From the NCBI GenBank assembly GCA_027596035.1, contig JADGJA010000034.1, positions 1 to 64,000 on the forward strand: a stretch of 64,000 nt of DNA. Reading direction: 5' to 3'. This document shows positions 23,776 to 35,471 of the stretch, in pieces. The DNA is from Thoreauomyces humboldtii. Lineage: Eukaryota; Chytridiomycota; Chytridiomycetes; Spizellomycetales; Powellomycetaceae. The notes under the pieces were generated by a model. It searched no databases and had not been told where the DNA came from. It saw only the letters and a list, made by a program, of their open reading frames with translations. A program made the translations under genes and the position numbers. The first letter of the stretch is position 1; every line of letters begins with the position of its first letter.

Positions 23776-26112
23776 TCAGTAGTTGCCAGTAACCTTCTTC
23801 CCCGCCTCCTTAATCTTTTCTCCCAACGCATCGATCTCCGTCTCCTGAACGGCGAGGGCGTCCGTGAGCTCACGACGCTGGTCACTGGTCAACCCTGGGT
23901 CCTTTGACACGTTGACGACCTGCTCGTGCATCGCCCGGATGCGGGTCAGACGCTCCTCCTGCAGTCGTTGCAAATGACGGATGTGACCCGCAAGCTGGGC
24001 GGCCGGGGACGGCGTGCTGATCGCTGGCGCCGAGGAGTCGGCCGTGGAAAGGTGAAGTTTGTGGGCGATCGACTCTTCGGCGTTTTTTGCGGCCGCGAGA
24101 AGCGATGCCCAGCCGTCCCTGATGGTCTGCTCGATTTCCCCCGTCGCGTGACGGTAATCGTCTAACCTGCGGTCCGACTTGAGCGATTCGAAGATTCCGT
24201 TGAGTTTGCTGAGCAGCTTGGTTTCGGCTTGGGTAAGACCATGGACCGTCGAGCGGTAAGCCTGCATGAGGTGCTCCTGCTCCGCTCTTGGATCCTGCGG
24301 CTCTGGGTAAGTTTCTCTGCTAAGCCAGGGCAGTACAAGCAAACAGCCAAGTACCTTAGAAATAGACAAGTCCAAACGGGAGTAGATAGCGCCAAGCAAG
24401 AAAAGGCCCAGGAAAGCAGCAGTTACGGCAAGCGGTTTCTGGATCAGGTGAATAACTGGCAGCTCATATGTAATCTAAATTTGACGTACATTCAGTCTTA
24501 ACCCACAAAAGATGTGAAGAAGCAGCCTAATCTCACCAGCAGAGGTTGCGAGTGCTCATCAACGACGTTGTGCTTCTCAAAGACAATGGTAGGTCGACCA
24601 GTTGTATCCAAATACGTGTGAGTGATACGCTCTGTAACACGGTCCATGTCGAACGGCTTACGAATCTTGAAGTTTCTACATTCGAGTCCGGTGGTGAGCT
24701 ATGTGACCCTTCATAACGAATTTCAAAGCGCGCTCACTGTGCGCCTTCCGGGAAAACGATGCTAACAACCGCCTTGGCGATGGTAACATTAGGAAGACCT
24801 CCGATGAATGGCACCCGGAAAACAAATTCGCTCGTTTTCGAGTCCTGCTTCAAGAAGTTCTTTGTAGGAACGTTGTAGCCGTGATGCCACGTGTATTTCC
24901 ATCCTCCGTAGATGGGATAACGAGGTCGGATCTGCAGGGTAGACTGTTCCCGTTCGGCGCGGAGGTTTGAAGTAGACACATTTCCGATGGTATCACGGAA
25001 GAAGACATGCTTCGCACCGGGCGGGAGCGTGATGGTCAGGTCTTTGACCACATTGGTATTGCCGTGAGTCCATTGTGTGAACGAGTAATCCACTCGGGAA
25101 AAGTGGCCCTTCAATCTAACATCATGGTCAATTCAAGCTGTTTCGATCTAGTCTTGCTGCATTCATGGCGTACTTAGCGCCTTCATGATGCAGTTCGTAG
25201 TCCTCCTGGACAGCCAAGTTCGCGCCGAGGTGGCTGATTTCCATCTTTCTCTCGAGAGATGTGACGACCAGAATCGCCTTCGGATCGGCATAGTGTACGT
25301 GCAAGGTACCCTTCGCGTAAGGCTCCACGTTGTCGTAGGGTCCGTACGTCACAACATTTCCGGATTTGGTCACAGGATCCGGCTGGGCGCTGAAGCGCAA
25401 GATGTCGGCGCTAGGCAGTCTATTTCCGTGCGAGAGATTTCGGTAAGCGCTAGCTCAGAAACATGAGCCCAATAAGCCGTACCTGACTGTGGTCTTCTGC
25501 CGCTCGGAATGGTACGGGGACCAGAAGTATGCATTGCCAGTGTGCTCCAAGTGCTGCATGTCCTTCTGCGCGACCTCCTTGGGGTAGGGATGAACCGCAT
25601 GTGTGTATGCAGCATTCACAATGAGGTATACACTTTCGTCCTTCTTCAGCGTCGAAGAAAGCTTCACTTTGTACAGCTGAGCGGACCTGCGCACACAAGG
25701 GTGAACTTCAAAACAGGCTTGACGGTTGCGCGCTGAATTGCGGACCCTACCTGCTCGCGTCATATTTGTCCTTCATCACCACCGCCTTGTCCCCTTTCTC
25801 TCCCTTGGACTTTCTCACTTCGACCTCGACGATGGCCAGACTCTTGTCGGCAATCTCGGCTGGTACCGAGAGGTAGTAATCCTTTGCATCATTCACAGCC
25901 TTGATGACAACCGTCGAATGCTCCCGCAATATCGTAGGATTGGTAAGGTCAAAGATCCGGTGGAGGTTGGTGTTGACGAAGTCCTCCCGCACAGCGGTGG
26001 GATCTGCGGCCGCGGCGCTCGCGGCAGCAGGCGACAAGGCAACCAGGAAGGATACGAGAAGCGCAAGCAAGAAAGCGGGCGTGAACCCGGAACGAGCCAC
26101 CGTTTGACGCAT
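23776..26112 (-). CDS. OST1: Ribophorin I, oligosaccharyltransferase subunit
   Basis: Seven exons, 26112-25751, 25686-25483, 25419-25174, 25115-24738, 24675-24537, 24474-24355 and 24300-23776, give 657 residues. A signal peptide (LLALLVSFLVALSPAAASA) is followed by the lumenal ribophorin domain: DFVNTNLHRIFDLTN, VHPYPKEV, YGPYDNVEPY, MEISHLGANLAVQEDYELHH and RVPFIGG. A single membrane helix (AVTAAFLGLFLLGAIYSRL) lies near residue 465, then a cytosolic helical tail of about 180 residues, like metazoan ribophorin I and longer than the yeast protein. OST1 is a non-catalytic subunit of the ER complex that N-glycosylates nascent proteins. Introns of 54-64 nt are among the shortest here. The sixth intron (54 nt) has a weak acceptor, chosen because it gives the family-like SISKPQDPRAE. 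Confidence 0.92.
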
Positions 26113-26430
26113 GGCTTCTTGAGGTTAAGCGAGGGTGGTACGTCGAGTTCCAAACTCTCCTGCGCGAAACGAAATGCCGTTGCGAGATGTGGTGATCTCT
26201 CTACGACGATTATCACAAGCAACGTACAAGCATCCGTACGGTAGGGTTCGGCGGGAAAGGACTAGGGTTGTGCTATCGAAGGAAGCGGCAGGACTCTCTC
26301 ATCAACAGAGGACTGATGGCCACAGTGGACATTTCCATTACCAAAAATTGTGATTGTATATAATGAGAAGATTGAGGAATGGGATATGAAAATAAGATAC
26401 GGTTCAGTCGATACAAAAAAAATTGCTCAA
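26113..26430. other. Intergenic, OST1 promoter and 3' end of HECT gene
   Basis: About 320 bases. It holds the OST1 promoter (minus strand) and the terminator region of the HECT ligase gene. AT-rich near 26350-26420. No gene seen. Confidence 0.5.
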
Positions 26431-29400
26431 TCACACAAGACCAAAGCCTTTGGCGTTTTCTATGGCCGTGACCAGTCGATCCTTCAGCTTGGCCTTTGAC
26501 TCGTACTCTGGAAGAAGCAGTCGGCCAAAGCAGGTCAGAGAAGTCGGCAGTCTGGCGCGGAGAAGAGGAGCGACAAAGCGGTACACATCAGTTCCCGTAT
26601 TCACTGTAAAACTGGTGTTCCCAGCAAGGATCCGCACCTATCCGTGTCGGGTCCATTGCGTTGTATCACGAACGTCAGACCCTTCAAGCCCTTGAGGGGC
26701 ACCCGATCGCTTGCGGTGACGAAGTTGAGCAGCTTCTTCTTCTGGTCCAGGTCCATCTCGTCCTGGACGATCTCCCAGAACCAGTCGATGACGACGTGGT
26801 CGGGATGGTACCCGTCGTCGTACTGAGCCCCTTCCTCCAGCTCCTCGAAGTTGAGCGCGTTGGTCGCCGTCCCGCAGATCAGAAGCTCGAGTTCCGACGG
26901 TCGACACATCTAGGGGGGAGAGAAAGAGAGACAACAACCGGTCAATTCTCTGCACATGGCTTCTCTCGGGTGCCTTTCGGTACCTTCAAAGCACGACCTC
27001 CGCAGATCTTGTAGAACCCGTTCCGGAACGCCGTGAACTGACGACGGGTGGACTCGACGACAAAGTGATGCACGTAGAGGTCCACGTACTGCTTCCGGTC
27101 CTGGTTCGTGACGATCAGGTCCTCTCCTCCGGCTACCAGGGGAAAGTTCTTGACCTGTCCGTACACGTCGTACGAGATCTCGAACGTGCGGAGGAAGACG
27201 TCACCGACGTCGCCGTCGGACCAGTCCAGGAGCTGCTGCAAGCCTTTTCCTAGTTGCTGAAACAGAAGATAAACTTTGGGGAAACTTTCGAAACGCAGGG
27301 AACTGGAATTACTTACCGGCCAAGTGTCTTTGACGTCCTCCAACGTCGGTGCCTCGTCCAACAACCTCTTGTACAAGAGTTTCGGAAAGTTGGCGTCCAG
27401 TATGACACCATTGTATAGCGCCAGCCCGACGATGGTGCCGACGAGCTCGAACTCCTGCTCGCTCTCCAATGACGCACCGTTCAGCCAACAGAACCGAGTC
27501 TCCTCGTCGTAGGTGAACATGCCGTAAGCCGGATCCAGGAGCATGTTGACGATGACCTGAAAGAACTCCTTCTGCACGCCGCCCTGGTCCATCCCTTCCT
27601 CTCCGCCTCCTATGAACCGGACCTTGAGCGGTTTCTTGAGGTCCTGCTTCTTGTTCCGGACCTAGCGGTGCTTGTTCGCAAACCAATCAGCGCCTTGACG
27701 TTAGCCTTTTTTCAGAATCTAAGCGATCGAGATATACCTGCTCGAGAACGTCCTGGACCAGTCGATTGCGTCGGACCTCCAGGACCAAGAACGGGTTGGA
27801 CCTTCCCTTCAGGTTCTCCTCTAGCTGAGCGATGCTCGGAGAATCCTGGAGGAACTTTTGAGCGTGAACGACCAACGCCTGATGGACGAACGCGTCCTCA
27901 AACTCCAACGACATCTGAGCCATTGCGTCGATGTGCATGATCCGGGTCTTTGCAACCGGATCGAAGAGGAACGGGTAGTTGAAATACGAGAAATCCGTCA
28001 CATTCGCGGACCCGTTCTCGAGGGTTCGTTTCCAGGTGCGATACTCTTCCTTGAAATTGAGCTTCTTGTGCAGCACGTCGTTATAGAATGCGGAGATCTC
28101 GAGAGGTGGGGAAGGCTTGGCGGCTTCGTTGGCTTGGTACAGCATGCCGAGGACTTTGACGGAAGCGACGAGGGCTTCGTCCGTTTGAGGACTCCGCTGG
28201 AAGTGCTGTTCGAGGTACTTCTGAAAGACGTCCACGATGTTTTTGAGTCCTGCTGCATCGTACTCCGAGAACCAGGTTACGAGGATGGACCGTGCGCGCG
28301 ACCGCATGGCGCCGATGACAAGGCAAAGTTTCTTGAGAAGCGACTCGTGGTAGTTCTCGTCTTTGAGAAGAGGGTTCTCGAGAAGAATGAGCATCTGTCG
28401 CCAGTTCTGTGGGGGTGCGGTTTGCAATTTGGCGATGTTGAGCTGGAGTCTGGCCAGTAGGATCTCGATCGCGTTACTAAGCGGAACCAAGAAGGTCTCG
28501 CGAGGCAGTGTCGTTATGAGCGCATACGCCTCCCTCACGGCGTCAAGGTCGACACCAGAAGAGTGTGATTTCGAGCTTCCAGAATTGCCTTCTAATAAAA
28601 AGCTCCGGTTGAGAGCATCGCCATCTAAAAAGACCGTGCGGAGTGTGTTAACCAGAAACCGTGCATCCGCCGACTGCTGATTGACCATGTCAGCCCCGCA
28701 AGTGGCAAGTGCAGATTTGAGCAGGGGGAGGGTGAGGTATCCGAGACTGAGCTGCTGCTCCTCGTCAGATTGGGAATCCGCGGAGTAAGACGCGGCATTT
28801 GGTATATTTGCGGTTTCTCCCATAGTTTCTGAATGTGGTTTTCCCACCGCAAACTCCTTTTGCCCTAGTGCATTCGAATCATTCGAAAGTTGTGAAACCG
28901 AAGCATGTGAGCTGGAGCGTGAAAGGCCGGCTTGCACAGAGGTTATTGAGTGTCTCGTCAAGGCGTCTATGGAAAGTCGAATTCAGACGTAAGTAAAAGC
29001 TTTCTCGCTGCCTGTGCGGTTCCTTGAGCTGGTCACACACCGGTCACCGCGTGCAAGCTCGGCAGGTCCGTGGAGGACCGACTCCTTGGGGGCCCTGACT
29101 TTTCGGACTGATCATACCCGAGCTTGCTCAGCAACCTCAGACCCAGAAGGCTCCCATCCTGGAAAGGACCTCTTCCGTGCGAGGACGGTGTGGGAATCTT
29201 CGCGGGCACAACGTCCACGACCTCTTCGACACTTGACATCGGCACCGACAGGTTGTCATCGTGATGGATGTCATCGATGTCGCTCGTCGAATGCGACCTT
29301 CGCATCGCGGACTGATCGGGAAGGGAAGAGTAAAAGATGTTGGCGAAGGGCGAAGATGACAACATGGATGAAAGGAAAGCACGGGAAGGGGCAGCGACGG

Positions 29401-29995
29401 GCTGCCCAGCCAATATAGCGTCCTTGCCCTTCGAACTGCTTCCCGACTTTGAAACAGCTGTTCTGGAGGGCTTTGGACTGGCGCTGGGAGACGCGGAGGG
29501 AGAAGCGAACGGGGATGCCATTGTTGGTTCCAAGGGTATGCGTGGACAGAAAAAGTGCTTTGGTCGAGAAGCAAGCTGCACCGCCATAATGGCGGCGGCA
29601 TCATTTGTCAGACGCGGGCCGAGCTTGCTGGATGCGCATAGCTTGTGGCTGCACGATCCTTCCCCGCATCCGATGGACAACTGATAGAAGTATCTGGATG
29701 ATTCGGACTCCAAGATCAGACTGACCCGTTCCATTTCTTGACTCTCGAGGAAAAGAAAGGCTCACCTCCGGACAGCCTTCTCGAAGCGTATTCGCGACGT
29801 TCCGGACGGACTGTTTGGATCGTTATAGGATCGCCTAGGAGCCGCTTCCTGAAGCGATTTGTTGAGCTGCGGGTCGTTCAGAGCAGCCTTGAAGGATACG
29901 GAACGGGGCATCGAGTGCGGTGGGGTTGCATCTCCTCTAGCTGGTCCATCGCCGGCCACCGGTGTGGCGGAAGCTTTCGAAGTGCCGCCCGTCAT
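26431..29995 (-). CDS. UBE3A-type HECT E3 ubiquitin ligase with AZUL zinc finger
   Basis: Exons 29995-29766, 29693-29041, 28966-27738, 27661-27317, 27256-26984, 26909-26638 and 26551-26431 give about 1,040 residues. An AZUL-like finger lies near residues 77-135: [19 protein letters not shown], then [15 protein letters not shown]. After a Ser-rich linker comes a helical region. The HECT domain includes [51 protein letters not shown] and [16 protein letters not shown]. It ends [18 protein letters not shown] with the catalytic Cys near 1008 and the terminal AKGFGLV. HECT ligases take ubiquitin from an E2 onto that Cys and pass it to substrate. Fungal Hul4 is the nearest yeast type I recall, but the AZUL finger points to UBE3A. 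The start is the first ATG after a possible acceptor at 30076; an earlier exon is possible. Confidence 0.88.
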
Positions 29996-30825
29996 CGCCG
30001 AGCGATGCTTCTTTCGGCTTCTCGGAACGAAGCTCGAGTCAATGGACGAATGTTCAATGGCGATAGTCTGATGCGATGAGTTCTAGGGTATCGGATGAGT
30101 TGGAGAAGAATGGAGCGTGACGGTATGCTTGCTGAGGGGTGGGCGACGTTCACTGGCGGAGGAGGAGGGGATGGGGAGGAGGGGATAGGTCTTGGATGTA
30201 TTCGAGGCAGCGAACGAGGCGAAAGGGGGTCACGCAGTTGGTGCGAAGAGAAGAAGCTGCGAAGGGAATATGTTTATTAGTGGGACCTCTTGCAGATACG
30301 CACCTAGACGCACCTTCACCCAAAAAAAAACGAAAAGTAAAAGCCGTTGAGGGGGGGAAAGACGGGAGAGAGAACGAGATGACGCATCACCACTGCCTGA
30401 CCCCGCCAATGGTGGGGGATGTCCGGGAGAGCGGACGCTTTGCTGCAGGCTGCCGCGACATGTCTCTTTCGAGCTCTGTCAATTACCCTTTGTCGTATCA
30501 GACAACAAGGCGCTTCCATTGTTCTTGTTGCACCCCTCAGCACAACTTCCTCGCTGAACATTTATGAGTGTTCCGCTATTACATGTACAGTGGGGAGGAT
30601 GTTCCCTTCTGGCTCTCTTTCGCCGCAGCTCGTCGTGTCCTGGATGCCCTGGATGTGAACGTGAACGTGGGCTGCCGGCAGGAAAGGGTGGGCTCGACAG
30701 GTTCAATTTTTTTGGCGAGTGTCGCGAACCCGCGAACCGAACCTTCGTCCTTGCTTTCCTCCCCGTTCACATTCCGCCTGCACTTGCTCTGGGAACCGTC
30801 GACTGAAGACCTTGAAGTCAACAAG
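29996..30825. other. Divergent intergenic region between HECT ligase and DPH5 genes
   Basis: About 830 bases, no gene recognised. On the minus strand the HECT frame stays open for about 27 codons upstream of its first ATG, back to a TAG that could be a splice acceptor. A 5' non-coding or short coding exon of that gene may therefore lie here. Contains an A9 run near 30323. Confidence 0.45.
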
Positions 30826-31947
30826 ATGGTCCTCTTCGTTATCGGTCTCGGTCTGTCGGACGAAAAGGATATCACCGTCAAAGGACTGGAAGCCGTGCAA
30901 TCCTGCGAACGCATTTACCTGGAGGCATACACCAGCATTCTGACTGTAGGAAAGGAACGGCTGGTGAGTATCGTGTTTGCGCAAGGTGCGAATGGCTGCT
31001 GGAGATGAGTCCTGTCTATCAGCAAACGAAAGCTCAACTGGAGGAGGGGCTTTTTTCTGAAACTCGTTGTCGTTACCTTCGCCAGGAAGCGTTTTATGGC
31101 CGCCCTGTTACGATAGCCGACCGGGAGATGGTCGAATCTGAAGCCGATGTCATCCTTGCCAATGCGGACAAGGTTAACGTCGCGTTTTTGGTTGTGGGGG
31201 ATCCATTCGGGTATGGGCATAGCGTCAACATCTCATCAAGTACAGCTTTTGATGGTTTTCTCCTACAAGCGCAACCACACACACGGACCTCGTACATCGA
31301 GCAACCGAGCTTTCTATTCCCGTTGTCCCCATTCACAATGCTTCCATCATGAATGCTGTGGGATGTTGCGGCCTGCAGCTCTACAACTATGGGCTAACTA
31401 TTTCCCTAGTATTCTTCACCGACTCATGGAAGCCAGACAGTTTCTACGATAAGGTCGCCGTGAACACCACCCATGGTCTGCACACCCTCTGCCTTCTTGA
31501 CATCAAGGTCAAGGAGCAGAGCATGGAGAATCTCGCGCGGTAAGTGTCTTGTTAGCGGAACTCTGCCGACAAGAAAACCCCCGTACTCATCAACGATGTT
31601 CCGAAACTTCCAGCGGTCGCAAGATCTACGAACCCCCACGATACATGACCATAAACACCGCCGTCACCCAACTTCTCGAGATTGCCGACCTTCGATCGGA
31701 GGCCGCGCCGCACGCGACGCAAGCGTACACGAGGGACACGATCGCGGTGGGCCTTGCTCGCGTAGGGTGCGTCGATCAGAAGATCGTCTCGGGCACCCTC
31801 GCCGATCTGGAAGCGGTGGACTTTGGTGGACCGCTGCACTCGCTCGTGCTGGCTGGCACCATGCACTTTTTGGAGGCGGAGGTCGTGAGGGCGTTCGCGG
31901 TGGACAAGGAGAACTTTGACAAGCATGCCAAGGTCTCGCAGCATTAG
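30826..31947 (+). CDS. DPH5: Diphthine methyl ester synthase
   Basis: Exons 30826-30963, 31086-31210, 31270-31539 and 31614-31947 give 288 residues, the family size. Colinear hallmarks: [53 protein letters not shown] across intron 1, and [18 protein letters not shown] across intron 2. Then [55 protein letters not shown] and LHSLVLAG. This AdoMet-dependent enzyme methylates the ACP-modified histidine of elongation factor 2 in diphthamide synthesis, in the cytosol. The GDPFG loop and GCCGLQ segment shape the AdoMet site in this tetrapyrrole-methylase fold. Intron 1 is long (122 nt) but needed: without it the VGKERLEAFYGR block is broken. Very secure identification. Confidence 0.96.
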
Positions 31948-32269
31948 ATGTATAGCCAGAAGTTGGGCAAGACTTCGGAACTGGCGTATGCATACGGCAC
32001 ATAGACAAAACGAAAGGAATAGTATATTGGAGGGCCTTGTGGCGTTTCAAACTCATCAGATCACAGCTTACCAGCATCATCAAATCAGCAGCTACACGTT
32101 TGTCGCGAGTGTACGGGTAGGTCCAATTGTTGCTGGTTTTGCCAGGTGCAGTTCTGTCAGAAGGGTCAAAAAGTTCGGTCTAGCTCTTTCCCCATTTGCA
32201 CATTCCAGCAGACATTCGAACGGAACCTTCACTTTTTCAGAGCGACCGTTAGTCGACCACAACCAAACG
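31948..32269. other. Intergenic, DPH5 to NDUFS4
   Basis: About 320 bases between two plus-strand genes. The NDUFS4 frame is open through it by chance, but no ATG there is better than 32270. Nothing else seen. Confidence 0.5.
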
Positions 32270-32883
32270 ATGTCCTCATCCATGCGAGCGGCTCTTGCTT
32301 CCAGGTTTACCCTCACCGCCATCGCGTCACGAAGAACGGTGGTGACGACGACGCAGACTGCCACGACCCGAGGCGAGACCCGACCCGTGACGGGCTCGGT
32401 GGCCGAATCCGAGACGCACCAACTGATCATCCCAAACCCGTCCGGAGACAACAGCATCTTCGAAGCGGACGCCTGCAGCGGAGCGGCTCCCTTCATCTCG
32501 GCTCGCGCCGTCCGAATCTTCCGTCCCGCCAGGTCCGCCGTCCAAGCCGGGTCGGCGAAGGAACCCCTCTGGAGGATCGACTTTGATCAGCAGGAACGTT
32601 GGGAGAACAGTCTCATGGGATGGACGTCCTCCCACGACGCCGTTCAGGGAGTCACCATGGAGTTCACGACGAAGGAGGATGCGGTCAGGTTCGCTCTGCG
32701 GCAGGGATACCAGTTCTGGGTGGAGGAACCAAAGGTGGCAAAGTTCAAGGTCAAGACGTACGCGGACAACTTCAAGGTCAGAAGAATGGACATTGACGCT
32801 CGGGTTGGGCAGTTGCTGATTCTTATTTATTTCTTGGTCTGCAGTACGTTCCAGAGAAGCTGCGATTCATCAAGACGAAGTAG
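32270..32883 (+). CDS. NDUFS4: NADH dehydrogenase (complex I) iron-sulfur protein 4 subunit
   Basis: Exons 32270-32776 and 32845-32883 give 181 residues, the usual size. The N-terminus (MSSSMRAALASRFTLTAIAS) is rich in Arg, Ser and Ala and should direct mitochondrial import. The body has the family run: ARAVRIFRPARSAVQAG, WRIDFDQQERWENSLMGWTS, AVQGVTMEFTTKEDAVRFA, GYQFWV and FKVKTYADNFK, then across the 68-nt intron YVPEKLRFIKTK. This accessory subunit sits at the peripheral-arm N/Q-module interface and stabilises complex I. Its presence shows a proton-pumping complex I, unlike budding yeast. The last exon encodes only 12 residues, and the splice restores the conserved basic C-terminus. Confidence 0.95.
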
Positions 32884-33346
32884 AGGACCACCCAGGACTT
32901 CTGGGCTGGTCTGCGAACATACCTTGGAACCATCGCGAGACCCTTTTTTCCCCCGAATCCGCTCCGCTAAATACAAATTCAACTATCTGATGAGGAAGTC
33001 TCAATGTGCCTATCATGTCGCAACATCGGCATTCAACCTCGGGCAAGAGGGCAACAGGTAACCCCGGGCAAGAGGTGGAAGCTCTGAAGTGCGCCAGCCA
33101 GATGATGATACCGCCGCCGCATTGCTGTCTACCGTCGAAGTCACTTCTTCAGGATGGCGACGTAAGAGACAGCGCTGGTCGTGCCAGACCTCGGATTGCA
33201 TTGCTGGTACGAGCCTCCTTTGGAAAACGGCCAGCAGCGAACTAGGATTCTCCGCGGTCCTAAGGAGAAACGTGCGAAAGCAAATGAGCCATCGTAGGGT
33301 CCGGCGAAGGGAATATGACCGCGCATCGCACCTCGAAACCACGTCC
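32884..33346. other. Intergenic, NDUFS4 to tRNA-Gly
   Basis: About 460 bases with no recognisable gene. Confidence 0.4.
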
Positions 33347-33427
33347 CAGACGGTGGTTTAGTGGCAAAATTACCGCTTGCCATTTTTCAACTTGCGGTAG
33401 CCCCGAGTTCGATTCTCGGCCGTCTGA
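33347..33427 (+). tRNA. tRNA-Gly (GCC) with 10-nt intron
   Basis: The acceptor stem pairs CAGACGG (33347-33353) with CCGTCTG (33420-33426), with discriminator A at 33427. D stem GTTT/AAAT, anticodon stem ACCGC/GCGGT, T arm CCGAG-TTCGATT-CTCGG. The anticodon loop is TTGCCA plus a final T, giving anticodon GCC. A 10-base insert (about 33384-33393) sits at the canonical 37/38 intron site. Mature length without it is 71 nt, as expected for eukaryotic tRNA-Gly. The first base is C rather than the common G, but it pairs. B-box-like GAGTTCGATTC is present for RNA polymerase III. The base at which the intron begins is ambiguous within a T run. Confidence 0.93.
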
Positions 33428-33930
33428 CTGATTTCAGACCGTGGCAACAAGCAAGATGTTGCGTTGGAATCGGTTTTAAGGGTTCTACGTTGAGAATTTT
33501 TATGCAGATTTTGGGATGTTGGCCCTGTCGAAAGCCCGGGAGGTCAAATCCACGCACTGGCGGCATCCCAAGTGCGAACTCGGTCGTCTGAGGGAAGCAG
33601 CGCACTGAGTTGGCTTGTTCTTGTATAGACATCATCTGCGGATGTGCCGTGCCGCACCTTGACGTTCAACTGTGCATGGGATTCCGTGCGAAGTAGTTTT
33701 TCGGTTCCGGGAAGTGCACAGCCACATGGCCTTTCGTTTGCCTGTTTGGACAGCACTCATGGGATAAAGGTAGCAATGTGTGAAACAAGCAAACAGGATC
33801 TTTATTGAGCCAGCAATCTACGCGTTCTATGACTTTTTCTATGTGTAAGGATTCTTTATGAACAAGAGGGAGTAAGAGGGACGATGTCCGGTGGGAATGG
33901 GAAGGGAAGATGGGCGAAGTCCATCCCAAT
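33428..33930. other. Intergenic, tRNA-Gly to GH12 gene
   Basis: About 500 bases, including the 3' end of the minus-strand glucanase gene. No polymerase III T-run of four or more lies directly behind the tRNA (nearest TTTT near 33475). No other gene seen. Confidence 0.4.
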
Positions 33931-34704
33931 CTACTTGTGGTGCACGTTCATGCTGTAGGAAGTCGTCTGCAAGGTGGCGCTACCGACGAAAGGCTCAGTT
34001 CCCGCCTGAGCCTGGACAAAGTAGTGGTTGCTGGGCAGTCCCTGGCTCTGGATGAGGTAGGTGAAGAACGGCAGGAGGTTTCCCTTGTAGTTCTGGTACT
34101 CCTCGGGAGCGACGAAGCTGTAGACGGTCCAGGTGGAGACGGTGCCCTTAAAGAGCTTCCATTGGGCACCATGAATATGAGCGGTGGCGACCTGAGAACC
34201 AGCTGGGCCGGCACCTCCGCGGGCCGAGAGCCAGATCATGATCTCGTAGGAGGAGCTGGGCGATGCGCCAGAGCCGTTCGCTTCGGGGGAGAGCCAGAGG
34301 TCCCAGGAGACGTCAGCGACGAGGTTCGAGGAGGCAGATGGGTAGTGCCACTTCCATTGGGTTGGGATCGAGGTGATGGAGGACAACTGCTGTCCAAGAT
34401 TAGTGGCTCGGGCGGCATTTGCGTATGACTTGACGCCGTTGTTGTTGCCGGCCCACTGATAACTGGTGGACCATACGACGTCGCTGGAAGTGGTGTCGAC
34501 TGTCGTGGTCTGCCAGCCGGTAACTCCGGGAGATTTCGCACCCCAGAGGTTGTTTTCAATGACATAGTTCTTGTTCGTGACAACGTGCGTGTCCCATTGC
34601 CCGGTCAAAATGACCGAAGCGTCCGCGCGGTCGACGAGGACGGGGCTTGCCGCAACGGAAACGGCGAGGGTTGCAACGAGGCAGAACTTGCTGAAGGAAA
34701 ACAT
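33931..34704 (-). CDS. Secreted glycoside hydrolase family 12 endoglucanase
   Basis: Intronless, 257 residues, the normal GH12 length. A signal peptide (LVATLAVSVAASPVLV) precedes the beta-jelly-roll. Motifs: GQWDTHVVTNKNYVIENNLWG at the N-terminal side, then SYEIMIWLSARGG with the likely nucleophile Glu154, and QAGTEPFVGSA with the likely acid/base Glu237. WKLFKG and FFTYLIQSQGLP match the family's later strands. GH12 enzymes cut beta-1,4-glucan or xyloglucan with retention; which one cannot be told here. A TATA-like CTTAAAAGG on the coding strand lies about 100 bases upstream of the ATG (near 34801-34809). The protein implies growth on plant cell wall or debris. A strong call from the paired catalytic motifs. 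Confidence 0.93.
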   Translation of the reverse strand: MFSFSKFCLVATLAVSVAASPVLVDRADASVILTGQWDTHVVTNKNYVIENNLWGAKSPGVTGWQTTTVDTTSSDVVWSTSYQWAGNNNGVKSYANAARATNLGQQLSSITSIPTQWKWHYPSASSNLVADVSWDLWLSPEANGSGASPSSSYEIMIWLSARGGAGPAGSQVATAHIHGAQWKLFKGTVSTWTVYSFVAPEEYQNYKGNLLPFFTYLIQSQGLPSNHYFVQAQAGTEPFVGSATLQTTSYSMNVHHK

Positions 34705-35471
34705 GATAGAGCGTGTGGGTGGGGTTTTGACGCAGGCGGGAGAGTTTGATGCGGAATGCTGACTGACGAGAGATAGAGGGAGGCCTGCTTGCCTTGCATC
34801 CTTTTAAGCACATTGCGAGCGGCCAAGATGTTCCATACCTGATGGATGCAGGATGGGATGGGATCCTGAAGCTTGACGCTTCCATGGTTGGCAATTGGAC
34901 AATGTATGATTCACCTGGTTTCGCAGTCATAGAATTTTCCTTCGCCTCTTTTCCGGACCCACAAAAGAAGAATGCGGATGTCAGGTGCAGAACTCGTGCG
35001 GGGACCAGCGATGGGTACGACGTATGCAAAAACTTGCCAGTTGAGGGGAACCTATGAACATGCGTGTACCTCTTGGATAGCAGCCAACCAACGAGAGACG
35101 AGAGCGCAAAACGGTGCAAGCGGCGTTTCGGTCCCCCTGGTTTCGACAGCAGGAACAGATGTCATATCAACTCACCAGCCACAAGCGGTCATGTCCGGAA
35201 TGTTCGGACGGGAGCCATGTACGTGTGCAGCACATGTGTCCATGTACGCAGTCGAAAGCGGCCAACATCGACAACAACGAACAACTCCTGGTGCGAGTCA
35301 CACACCACGCAGCCCCTCTCGTGCCCTCTCTCTCCCTCTCCTGTCCTTCTCTCATGTCATGACCGACGAATCGTTTTGTTTTTTTCGCTGCTCCCTGCCT
35401 CGTCCCGTCGCTTCCCTTGCAGTCTTGTCTGCGATAACATTCCAGGTTCCTCCTGCGTAGCTATCCGACAA
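34705..35471. other. Divergent promoter region, GH12 gene and seven-helix protein gene
   Basis: About 770 bases. It has the TATA-like box of the GH12 gene near 34801-34809 (minus) and a C/T-rich tract at about 35318-35355 upstream of the plus-strand gene. The plus-strand frame is open from 35064, but the ATG at 35472 is the first that gives a sensible N-terminus. No gene recognised. Confidence 0.45.
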
